From Chitinophagaceae bacterium (lineage in GTDB: Bacteria > Bacteroidota > Bacteroidia > Cytophagales > Cytophagaceae): a stretch of DNA of 64,000 nucleotides. Made by a program: the position numbers and the translations under genes. Each line of letters opens with the position of its first letter. Position 1 is the first letter of the stretch. The DNA is taken from the NCBI GenBank assembly GCA_028288365.1, contig JAQBNU010000013.1, positions 23,460-87,459 of the forward strand, given 5' to 3'. Below, piece by piece: positions 24,695-32,062 of this stretch. Under the pieces are notes generated by a model that did not search any database, was not told the origin of the DNA, and saw only the letters and a list, made by a program, of their open reading frames with translations.

Positions 24695-26317
24695 ATGAGT
24701 TTTCAAGATCAACTTAATGCCCTCTTTGTAGAGGAAAGCCAGGTACCGGAAGAATTCCGGATCGAAGAACTTCACCAACGCGAATACTTAAGCAATGGTG
24801 AAATGAAAAAATGGACAGGTGAAGTTACGGAAGTATACTCCCCTGTTTGTATGGTAACACCAGAAGGACCAAAGCGCAAGCTGATTGGTACCTACCCGGT
24901 AGGCACGGATAAAGAAGCGAACGAAGCATTGAACGCAGCCATTGCCGCATACGACAACGGACGTGGTGAATGGCCAACCATGACCGTAGAGGGACGCATC
25001 AAATGCATGCAGAAATTTGTGTACATGATGAGTCAGCAACGCGATTTGGTCATTAAACTCATCATGTGGGAAATCGGCAAATCACAAAGTGATGCCGCCA
25101 AAGAATTTGATCGCACCGTAGAATACATCAACAATACCATCGATGCACTCAAAGACATCGACAGACAATCGTCTCGTTTTGAAATCGAAGAAAATGTAGT
25201 CGCACAAATACGTCGTTCTCCACTGGGCGTTGTATTGTGCATGGGACCGTTCAACTATCCGCTCAACGAAACTTTCACTACGCTGATCCCTGCGATCATC
25301 ATGGGGAATACGTTATTGTTCAAACCTCCGAAACACGGTACGTTGGTTCACTATCCATTGCTCAAAGCCTTTCAGGAATGTTTCCCTAAAGGTGTCGTCA
25401 ACACGATCTATGGTCGTGGTGCAACGGTTGTTCCTGGATTGATGAAAAGCGGAAAAGTAAATGTACTCGCTTTCATCGGCAGCAGCAAAGTAGCCAACGA
25501 TTTGAAAAAAGACCATCCAAAACTGAATCGCCTGCGTGCAGTATTAAGTCTCGATGCAAAGAATGCCGCCATCGTTACCAAACATGCGGACATTAAATTA
25601 ACGGTCAGTGAAATCATCACCGGTGCATTGACGTTTAACGGTCAACGTTGCACGGCACTTAAAATTATTTTCGTACACGAAAGCATTGCCGATGAATTCA
25701 ACCAAACATTGTGCGATGCCATTGCGCAATTGAAATTTGGTTTGCCCTGGACAAAAGGTGTGGCGCTGACTCCGCTACCAGAGCCCGGTAAACCGGCCTA
25801 CTTAGCGGCATGTATCGAAGACGCGAAAGCCAACGGAGCAAAAGTGTTGAATGAAAACGGTGGAGCAACGAATGAGTCGTTTGTATTTCCTGCTGTGGTT
25901 TATCCTGTCAACAGCAAAATGAAATTATACCGCGAAGAACAATTCGGTCCGGTGATTCCTGTGGTGCCTTTCAAAGACATCGAGGAAACCATCGATTACC
26001 TCATCGATTCTCCGCACGGACAACAAGTGAGTATCTTCAGCAACGATGTAGAAGAAGTCGCTCACCTGATCGATCCGTTGGTGAACTTAGTGAGTCGCGT
26101 GAACATCAACACACAATGCCAACGCGGACCCGATGCCTTCCCTTTCACCGGCCGTAAGGACAGTGCAGAAGGTACCTTATCTGTAACCGATGCTTTGCGT
26201 TCGTTTTCGATTCGTTCTTTAGTCGCGACAAAAATGAACGACACGAATAAAAAACTGTTGAACGAAATTGTAAAAGATCATCGTTCCAACTTTTTAACAA
26301 CCGATTTTATTTTCTAA
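24695..26317 (+). CDS. gapN: NADP-dependent (non-phosphorylating) glyceraldehyde-3-phosphate dehydrogenase
   Basis: A 540-residue member of the aldehyde dehydrogenase superfamily. It oxidises glyceraldehyde-3-phosphate directly to 3-phosphoglycerate, making NADPH and bypassing ATP formation. Visible features are 'GVVLCMGPFNYPLNETFTTLIPAIIMGN' (catalytic Asn region), the cofactor loop 'AFIGSSKVAN', the Glu/catalytic Cys region 'TFNGQRCTALK', and the GAPN-type 'VNINTQCQRGPDAFPFTGRKDSAEGTLSV', which distinguishes it from generic aldehyde dehydrogenases. It is longer than streptococcal GapN (about 475) by an N-terminal extension. It is monocistronic, closed by a terminator at 26341-26373. Confidence 0.88.
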   Translation: MSFQDQLNALFVEESQVPEEFRIEELHQREYLSNGEMKKWTGEVTEVYSPVCMVTPEGPKRKLIGTYPVGTDKEANEALNAAIAAYDNGRGEWPTMTVEGRIKCMQKFVYMMSQQRDLVIKLIMWEIGKSQSDAAKEFDRTVEYINNTIDALKDIDRQSSRFEIEENVVAQIRRSPLGVVLCMGPFNYPLNETFTTLIPAIIMGNTLLFKPPKHGTLVHYPLLKAFQECFPKGVVNTIYGRGATVVPGLMKSGKVNVLAFIGSSKVANDLKKDHPKLNRLRAVLSLDAKNAAIVTKHADIKLTVSEIITGALTFNGQRCTALKIIFVHESIADEFNQTLCDAIAQLKFGLPWTKGVALTPLPEPGKPAYLAACIEDAKANGAKVLNENGGATNESFVFPAVVYPVNSKMKLYREEQFGPVIPVVPFKDIEETIDYLIDSPHGQQVSIFSNDVEEVAHLIDPLVNLVSRVNINTQCQRGPDAFPFTGRKDSAEGTLSVTDALRSFSIRSLVATKMNDTNKKLLNEIVKDHRSNFLTTDFIF

Positions 26318-26340
26318 CGCTTGTTTGAGTTTATAATCGG

Positions 26341-26373
26341 AAGGACCTTCTTGGGTGAAGGTCCTTTTTTTTG
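26341..26373 (+). terminator. gapN: gapN terminator
   Basis: AAGGACCTTC (26341-26350), a 6-base loop, GAAGGTCCTT (26357-26366), then a run of T. Perfect 10-base stem 23 bases after the gapN stop. Confidence 0.92.
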
Positions 26374-26464
26374 TTTCATTCAACTCCTTCTCAGAGTTTC
26401 CTGCAATACATGTTGCTGGCTTGAGTGCTAGAAAGTAGCTAATCTTTTGGTGATTGTTGAAAAT

Positions 26465-26520
26465 TGTATAGATTGGTTGAAACATATAAGACATAATGTC
26501 GTCTTACAATAGTCTATACA
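26465..26520. repeat. Concentric inverted repeats before the accessory genes
   Basis: The outer arms TGTATAGA (26465-26472) and TCTATACA (26513-26520) enclose the inner arms TAAGAC (26487-26492) and GTCTTA (26501-26506). It ends 12 bases before the next ATG. It could be an operator or a structured leader of the downstream gene. Confidence 0.45.
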
Positions 26521-26532
26521 AAGGATTCAAAT

Positions 26533-27425
26533 ATGGAATATAAAAAAGAAACTATAGCGAATGTGAAATTGGGTAACATTAAAAATGCTGCTCTCTTTTT
26601 TGACTATGTAATACCTATAAGCGGTCGTTCGTTAGCATTGAGTATTGGATTTGATAGTATAAAAGAAAAATATGATTCAGTACTAAATAGCATATTACCA
26701 ATTGACTTGAAAAAAGGAGGAGTAAATCATGACTACTATAATAAAGTACTTCGTGAGGCTGAATCGCTAAGACTAACATCTAAACATTATTTTAAACTAG
26801 GAATGTATTTGGATGAAGCAATAAAAGAAGAAGGTATCGACTTTAGGAAACCGTTTAATAAAGCTTGTTCTTTACTAGAATCTAAATCACATAGTTATAA
26901 GTATTCTACTCAAATAGAATTCGATAACCAACAGAATAAATATTTAGATGGGGAGGATGTATTTGTTTCTATAATGAATATGCGAATAGTTGATGTATAC
27001 AAAACATCATGGGAGCAAATTTTAGAATTTAGGGAAGATGAAATTTCAAAAAGAATCTTAGAAGATTGAAATTGTTTGTTCAGGACAATTATACTAATAA
27101 ACCAATAAATTATATTGAGGATGACATATTGAAGAGAATTGACGATTACAATGATAGTATTTCTAAATGGGGTTTTGAAACAACTATCGCAACATTTGAA
27201 TCAGTTCTATCATCAAAAGGATTATATACTTCATCAACTATAGCCATGTTATCAAAACTATTTGACAATCCAGGTTTGGCAGCATTGTCAGGAGGAAGCG
27301 CAGCTTGCATAGCACTTGGTGAAATTGGATTAAAGGTATTTAAAGCTCAAAATGATAAGATAAATTTAAGAAAAGATTCACCTATAGCTTATTTATTGAC
27401 AGCGCAAAAAGAATTGAATAAATAA
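26533..27425 (+). pseudogene. Uncharacterised ~300-residue protein split by a one-base frameshift
   Basis: Two adjacent frames, 26533-27069 (178 aa) and 27066-27425 (119 aa from TTG), look like one gene. At 27048-27052 there is a run of five A; adding one A would let the upstream frame read ...ISKKNLRRLKLFVQDNY and continue without a stop. The restored protein is about 297 residues. It has 'AALFFDYVIPI' near the start, 'WEQILEFREDE', then 'YIEDDILKRIDDYNDSISKWGFET', and a hydrophobic Gly/Ala segment near the C-terminus (AALSGGSAACIALGEIG). The family is unknown to me with certainty; it may be a DUF6236-like protein. The A+T-rich codon use differs from gapN and fits horizontal transfer. A sequencing error is possible. 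Confidence 0.65.
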
Positions 27426-27541
27426 CCCCTTGCTGGCACGCATAGATATCGGCAGCAAGAGCAAATGCGTTAAGACACAATAGGCACAAGCGAATACTTG
27501 CCAGCAAAATCGTTATAACTAATTCAATCGAAGCAATCAGA
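27426..27541. other. Junction with diverged palindrome words
   Basis: Contains GCTGGCACGCATAGATAT, GCAAGAGCAAATGCG and CTTGCCAGC, imperfectly complementary to one another. It resembles the clearer GAGCA-NNN-TGCTC palindromes further right but is degraded. Confidence 0.35.
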
Positions 27542-28726
27542 ATGAAGATATTTAATGAAAATACAAATTACTCAATTGATACTGGAACATTAAATATCGT
27601 TTTAGCCAATCAAAATTGTATTATTGTTGCATCAGATAGCCAGCGAACAACGATTGAAAATGGGACATCTAGATATTCGGACGACTGTAAAAAACTTTTT
27701 CTCATTGGTAAACAAAGAGCATTGTCAATTGCGGGCTTTTCAGGTATCAACTATCCTGATTTAACTGACAAAATAAGCATGCAAATACCTACACTCATTG
27801 AGGACTCTATAAATAGTGCTGGTGAACATATAGACTTTTATGACTGGCGAGGTTGGGAAGAAATGCCACCTGCTGAATGGAACGAAGAAGCAAGTAATTT
27901 GTACTCTGCAAGTCCTTATTTGTGGTGGACTTCGATTATAGGATCTTTATCTTTAATTGCTGATATTCTTGGCAGTTATGATGATGAAAAAGCAAAAAAA
28001 TTTGAAATAGTAGGTCTTCACGCGGGTTATAAGTCGAATGGTCAGATAAAAATAGAAAGATTAAGTCTAAGGCCTTTTGAAGCAATTGGGCAATGCAACA
28101 GAAAACAATTCTACATGAGCCAATCATTAGAGTTTATTATATCTCAATCATTTACTTATGCCACATCCGGTAAAGACTATTTAAGCAAACTTGTACTTAG
28201 CAACTCCATTAATGAATATATAGAGGAAAATTTAGATTCATTTCCATCAATTAAAAATTATCTTAACCATTTTTCAAATTCAACATTAGACAATATGCTT
28301 GAAACTGAAATGCGAGAACTCTCTATAGAATTAATACAATTAACATCTAATTATACAGATGGAGTTGGTTCAAACCCAATTCAAGTAGCTGTAATAAAAA
28401 AGAACGAAGTATCTTCTATAACAAAAGATACTTTTCTTAAAACACCTTCTATTATTGCAGCTGGTTTATCGGGATGGGTTTATACTAAAGATCACCCATT
28501 TGACGGATGTAGAGGAGGCAACTTTGTTAATTGTGTTATTGAAAACAATATTAATCCTGTACCAATTGATGGTAATTTTTTCTATGGAGGAGAATTTACA
28601 AATGTAGTTTTCGATTATTCAGGAGGCGAAATATTCTTTGGCAAAAACAATAAAGTAATTAACTCAACAATTCTTACAAGTGAAGATAATATTAGTCTTT
28701 TGAATAGTATAACTTCTCCATTATAG
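27542..28726 (+). CDS. Proteasome-like Ntn hydrolase with fused repeat tail
   Basis: 394 residues, not named by any family I can recall. The N-terminal 100 residues match the 20S proteasome beta-subunit pattern. A Gly15-Thr16 junction would expose Thr16 as nucleophile after self-cleavage; 16 residues later comes Asp32 in 'IIVASDSQR', exactly the T1-D17 spacing; Lys50 in 'DDCKKLFLIG' is near the K33 position (offset by two); and 'ALSIAGFSGI' matches the Gly-rich 'AGxxxD' strand. The middle is an alpha/beta domain. Residues about 325-385 are Asn/Phe/Gly-rich repeats (NFVNCVIENN, GGEFTNVVFDYSGGEIFF), like a pentapeptide or beta-helix tail. It is cytosolic, A+T-rich, and next to the frameshifted gene. 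The catalytic role is inference. Confidence 0.6.
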   Translation: MKIFNENTNYSIDTGTLNIVLANQNCIIVASDSQRTTIENGTSRYSDDCKKLFLIGKQRALSIAGFSGINYPDLTDKISMQIPTLIEDSINSAGEHIDFYDWRGWEEMPPAEWNEEASNLYSASPYLWWTSIIGSLSLIADILGSYDDEKAKKFEIVGLHAGYKSNGQIKIERLSLRPFEAIGQCNRKQFYMSQSLEFIISQSFTYATSGKDYLSKLVLSNSINEYIEENLDSFPSIKNYLNHFSNSTLDNMLETEMRELSIELIQLTSNYTDGVGSNPIQVAVIKKNEVSSITKDTFLKTPSIIAAGLSGWVYTKDHPFDGCRGGNFVNCVIENNINPVPIDGNFFYGGEFTNVVFDYSGGEIFFGKNNKVINSTILTSEDNISLLNSITSPL

Positions 28727-28774
28727 AGATCACATTACTGTTAAAATAAGACAACAATTATGACCTCATCTGCT

Positions 28775-28886
28775 GGCGAACATCTTGCTCGTGCCCCAAA
28801 GTACATATTAATAAAAAGTTCATCGCTCATTATATCCCCGAGCAAGACGCTCTAAGAACAATAGGTAGGAGCAAGATGCTCGTACC
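28775..28886. repeat. GAGCA-NNN-TGCTC palindromes, first junction
   Basis: GGCGAACATCTTGCTCGTGCC (28775-28795, one arm degraded) and a clean GAGCA-AGA-TGCTC hairpin (28869-28881) followed by GTACC. They lie in the 232 bases between the Ntn hydrolase and the DHFR-like gene. A tract of GAGCAAGA-type words continues to about 28910. Confidence 0.6.
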
Positions 28887-28958
28887 AGTAAGGGCAAGAG
28901 CAAGAGCAGTAAATAAAACGAACAGACAAACAGTATAAATTATAAAACAACTAACAAA

Positions 28959-29531
28959 ATGAGAAAACTAATATTCTTCATGCACACTTCACTTGACGGT
29001 TTTATATCAGGACTTAATGGAGAAATGAACTGGATACATGTAGACGAAGAAATGTTTGACTTTGTTGCCACGATGACGGACCAATCCGACACGGCACTTT
29101 ATGGACGAGTAACGTATGAAATGATGCAGAGTTACTGGCCAACTGCCGGCGACCAACCCAACGCATCAAAGCACGACAAAGAACATTCGGCTTGGTACAA
29201 CAACGTTTCAAAAGTTGTGTTATCAAAGACACTCAGCGAAAAAGGACTTCTCAACACCACCGTTATTAGCGACCAATTGGTAGAAAACATCAATAAAATA
29301 AAAAAACAAGACGGAAAAAATATTCTAATTTTCGGAAGTCCTACGGCTTCTCATTCATTACTAAGTCAAGGTTTAATTGACGAGTTTTGGTTATTTGTTA
29401 ATCCAGTTTTACTTGGACAAGGCATTCCGTTATATAAAGGCATGACCGAAACGATTAAACTGAAACTTATAGAAACGAAAACATTTTCTTCTGGAGTCAT
29501 TGCGCTTCACTACGAAACAAAACGTAATTGA
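28959..29531 (+). CDS. Dihydrofolate-reductase-like / RibD C-terminal domain protein
   Basis: 190 residues. The RibD C-terminal fold is seen in 'FMHTSLDGFISGLNGEMNWIHVDEEMFDF' (N-terminal strand and substrate loop), 'TALYGRVTYEMMQSYWP' (NADPH-binding helix), 'NILIFGSPTASHSLLSQGLIDEFWLFVNPVLLGQGIPLY' and the closing 'FSSGVIALHYE'. Members use NADPH; their substrates are mostly unknown and it is not the housekeeping folA. It is convergent with the HxlR gene, about 108 bases apart. Such reductases often sit near HxlR or AraC regulators, as here, in small stress or drug-response clusters (inference). Confidence 0.9.
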   Translation: MRKLIFFMHTSLDGFISGLNGEMNWIHVDEEMFDFVATMTDQSDTALYGRVTYEMMQSYWPTAGDQPNASKHDKEHSAWYNNVSKVVLSKTLSEKGLLNTTVISDQLVENINKIKKQDGKNILIFGSPTASHSLLSQGLIDEFWLFVNPVLLGQGIPLYKGMTETIKLKLIETKTFSSGVIALHYETKRN

Positions 29532-29589
29532 TGGACTAAAGCTCGCACTAACATCCTTAATTTATTTTCTTTATATCCTCCTCCGCTAG

Positions 29590-29610
29590 CGCGAGCATCT
29601 TGCTCGTACC
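29590..29610. repeat. CGAGCA-TCT-TGCTCG palindrome, second junction
   Basis: CGAGCA (29592-29597), loop TCT, TGCTCG (29601-29606), flanked by GCG and TACC. It lies between the convergent DHFR-like and HxlR genes; no T-run follows. Confidence 0.65.
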
Positions 29611-29639
29611 AGCAGACCACAATTTATCCGAGGGCTTCA

Positions 29640-29972
29640 CTATTTCTCGCTAATTTTATTTCTGTGATTTTTACCCCACAAAATCATTGCTTCTAGCATA
29701 GGAAGTAGCGAATGAGTGTACTTAGACATTTTATACTCTACCGCAAGTGGAGTGTGATAAACCGTTCTAATTATTAACTTGTTCTCTTCAAGGTGTTTTA
29801 ATTCTTTTGATAACACTCTTGTTGTGATGGAAGGCACACCTCGCTGTATATCACGAAAGCGACAGTTCCCCATATGTATAGCTCGCAATATTGGTAGTTT
29901 CCATTTACCACCTACAACAAACAATGTGTCTTGTAAGTACAACATTGCTTGTTCTTCTGTCATTCCTTTCAT
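29640..29972 (-). CDS. HxlR-family transcriptional regulator
   Basis: 110 residues, one winged helix-turn-helix of the HxlR type: 'LFVVGGKWKLPILRAIHMGNCRFRDIQRGVPSITTRVLSKELKHLEENKLIIRTVYHTPLAVEYKMSKY'. These proteins respond to oxidative or electrophile stress and commonly control the divergent gene. Here the divergent gene is the FISUMP protein (start 30066), while the DHFR-like gene is convergent. The palindrome TATCCTTTAGGATA (29989-30002) lies beside its own -7 box, so autoregulation is likely. No Cys sensor is conserved beyond one Cys near residue 36. Confidence 0.9.
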   Translation of the reverse strand: MKGMTEEQAMLYLQDTLFVVGGKWKLPILRAIHMGNCRFRDIQRGVPSITTRVLSKELKHLEENKLIIRTVYHTPLAVEYKMSKYTHSLLPMLEAMILWGKNHRNKISEK

Positions 29973-29988
29973 AGTAAAGCCATTTTGG

Positions 29989-30017
29989 TATCCTTTAGGA
30001 TATTGGTATCAAAAGTA
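29989..30017 (-). promoter_or_regulatory. hxlR promoter and operator
   Basis: On the minus strand the -7 box TACTTTTG occupies 30017-30010. Directly downstream lies the perfect palindrome TATCC-TTTA-GGATA (29989-30002), covering the expected start site. TTGGTATC occurs twice (29986 and 30003). This is an HxlR-type site in a repressing position. Confidence 0.75.
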
Positions 30018-30065
30018 CACCGTTTTATTTTATATGTTTAACAAACGCATAAAATAATCAAACTC

Positions 30066-30674
30066 ATGGACAAGAACACAGAATTTATTACCGACATGGA
30101 TGGCAATGTTTATCATACCATAATCATTGGAACGCAGGTATGGATGGTAGAAAATCTAAAAACAACAAAGTACAATGATGGTACTGAAATTCCATTTATA
30201 ATAGATACTGCCGAAGCGTGGTATGAGCTTAATGCGCCAGGTTATTGTTGGTACAATGATGATGAGTCCACTAAAGATAGTGTCGGTACGTTGTATAATT
30301 GGCACGCTTTAAACACCGGTAAACTTTGTCCAAAAGGCTGGCACGTGCCCTCAGATGAGGATTGGACAATTTTAGCAGAATATCTTGGTGGTGAAAAAAT
30401 AGCAGGTGGAAAAATGAAAGAAACAGGTACAACACATTGGTTTAGTCCCAATACAGGTGCAACAAATTCAAGCGGATTTACTGCACTGCCCGCAGGTTTT
30501 CGCGGCAAAACAGGCTTCATTCCTTTAAGCATTGGCACTGCGTTGTTTTGGAGTAGTACAGCGTTTGACGATGTAGATGGTTGGACTCGTTATTTGCTAT
30601 TTGACAGTGAGACTTTAGGTCGCAATAACGGTGGTAAATATCACGGCTTCTCTGTGCGGTGTTTGAAGGATTAG
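30066..30674 (+). CDS. FISUMP-domain protein (no signal peptide)
   Basis: 202 residues, almost entirely one FISUMP domain (Fibrobacter succinogenes major paralogous domain): 'VYHTIIIGTQVWMVENLKTTKYNDGTEIP', 'GYCWYNDDESTKDSVGTLYNWHALNTGKLCPKGWHVPSDEDWT', 'GFRGKTGFI', 'FWSSTAFDD' and the terminal 'GFSVRCLKD'. Most members I know are secreted or lipid-anchored; this one begins MDKNTEFITDMDG with no signal peptide or lipobox, so it is probably cytosolic or released by another route. The function of the domain is unknown. It is divergent from hxlR and has a short A+T-rich leader. Confidence 0.88.
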   Translation: MDKNTEFITDMDGNVYHTIIIGTQVWMVENLKTTKYNDGTEIPFIIDTAEAWYELNAPGYCWYNDDESTKDSVGTLYNWHALNTGKLCPKGWHVPSDEDWTILAEYLGGEKIAGGKMKETGTTHWFSPNTGATNSSGFTALPAGFRGKTGFIPLSIGTALFWSSTAFDDVDGWTRYLLFDSETLGRNNGGKYHGFSVRCLKD

Positions 30675-30785
30675 TTCGTATTGAAAAAAATGATTTCGTT
30701 GGCGCAAGAATATTCTTGAGCCTATTATGACATAGAGCATTTGCTTTGGAAAGGGATGAACAACAAAGTTAAATTCACCCACGCT

Positions 30786-30804
30786 GGCACGAGCAAAATG
30801 CTCG
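30786..30804. repeat. CGAGCA-AAA-TGCTCG palindrome, third junction
   Basis: CGAGCA (30790-30795), loop AAA, TGCTCG (30799-30804), preceded by GCTGGCA. It lies between the FISUMP and AraC-GyrI genes (279-base gap), which otherwise shows no gene. Confidence 0.65.
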
Positions 30805-30953
30805 CCTTTACTTTTGCAGTCTAAGTTTTATCTTAGAAAAATGATAGCAGAGGCAATTTAGGAACCAGCTAAAGCGAGCACCAACCTTATTTTTTTTATT
30901 GATGATAAGTAAAAAGTTTTTCGTATCATTATTTTTCAGGAACAAATTACAAC

Positions 30954-31877
30954 ATGTTGACTACTGATCCTTCGCAAAGAGAAGATTACATCCGCCGCAT
31001 CACGAAAGTCTTGAACTTCATCGAAGACAACCTGGATGCAGCGCTTTCTCTGGAAACCGTTGCAGCTGTTGCCCATTACTCTCCTTACCATTTCCACCGA
31101 CTCTTCAAGCTCCTCACCAGTGAAACGCTGAACACTTACATCAACAGAAAACGAATCGAGAAAGCAGCTTCTAGTTTGATGCGACAAAAGGAAGTGAACA
31201 TCACCGAACTCTCTTTGCACTACGGATTCAATAGTCATTCTGCTTTTACCAGAGCATTTAAAAAATTCTATGGAATGAGTCCTACGGAATTTCGCAAAAG
31301 CAGTCCGAATAAATACAGCAAGATTGGTCAAACAGATAGCAAGAATGGTCAAACCATTGTCGCATTTGAGGAGTACCTTTACAACATCACTAATCACATC
31401 GACTGGATGAATACGAACTCAACTATCGCCATCAAAGAACTGCCAACACTGGAGTTGGCCTATTTGTCAAGCATCGGCATTGCAAATTTACGCAGTACCT
31501 TTGAAAAGCTCATGCGCTGGGCAAAGCCAAAGGGATTGATGGATTCGCCTGACTTAAAAATGCTGACTATTTTTCACGACAGTTTTAAAATCACCGCACC
31601 GGATAAAGTAAGAATGAGTGCCTGCATCGTTCTCAATAAACCGGTATCAACAGACGGAGAAGTAGAAACCACACGCATTGAAAAAGGAAATTTCATCGTC
31701 GGTCATTTTGAATTGAAGCCAGATGAATTTGAAAAAGCATGGACCGGAATGTACATCTGGATGAATGAAAACGGATATAAAGTAACAGAGAAAAATTCGT
31801 TTGAAATTTATTACAACGACTTCACGACACATCCTGAAAAGAAATCTATTGTGGATCTATGTATACCGATAGATTAA
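30954..31877 (+). CDS. AraC-type regulator with GyrI-like ligand-binding domain
   Basis: 307 residues. The N-terminal 100 residues are an AraC double helix-turn-helix: 'VLNFIEDNLDAALSLETVAAVAHYSPYHFHRLFK' and 'ITELSLHYGFNSHSAFTRAFKKFYGMSPTEFRK'. The C-terminal part (about 155-305) is a GyrI/SHS2-type small-molecule domain: 'IAIKELPTLELAYLSSIG' and 'GNFIVGHFELKPDEFEKAWTGMYIWMNENGYKVTEKNSFEIYYND'. This Rob/BmrR-like layout binds hydrophobic compounds. The domain order (DNA-binding first) is standard. Its targets are not apparent; it is transcribed alone, with 185 bases to the deacetylase operon. Confidence 0.92.
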   Translation: MLTTDPSQREDYIRRITKVLNFIEDNLDAALSLETVAAVAHYSPYHFHRLFKLLTSETLNTYINRKRIEKAASSLMRQKEVNITELSLHYGFNSHSAFTRAFKKFYGMSPTEFRKSSPNKYSKIGQTDSKNGQTIVAFEEYLYNITNHIDWMNTNSTIAIKELPTLELAYLSSIGIANLRSTFEKLMRWAKPKGLMDSPDLKMLTIFHDSFKITAPDKVRMSACIVLNKPVSTDGEVETTRIEKGNFIVGHFELKPDEFEKAWTGMYIWMNENGYKVTEKNSFEIYYNDFTTHPEKKSIVDLCIPID

Positions 31878-32062
31878 CAAGGACAAGACCGATTTATCGT
31901 CCCTCCTAACTCGTCCCTGCTTACTACTATTTACCGACCATCTTCCAATATTCACAGACGAATGAGATCAGCACATGATCCTTAGATAAAATCTCATTCT
32001 TAGCTACCATATCTTTCTTCTTTTTTATACCTTGTCTTTTCAATTGACTCTTATATTGTTTC

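Noticed and set aside
27042..27069. Programmed -1 frameshifting between the two halves of the 26533 gene
   Set aside because: The zero-frame codons (TCA AAA AGA) do not form an X XXY YYZ slippery heptamer and no downstream stimulator is obvious; mutation or error is simpler.
27426..30804. Integron-like attC array between accessory genes
   Set aside because: The palindromes lack the GTTRRRY/RYYYAAC core sites, genes are on both strands and no integrase is present.
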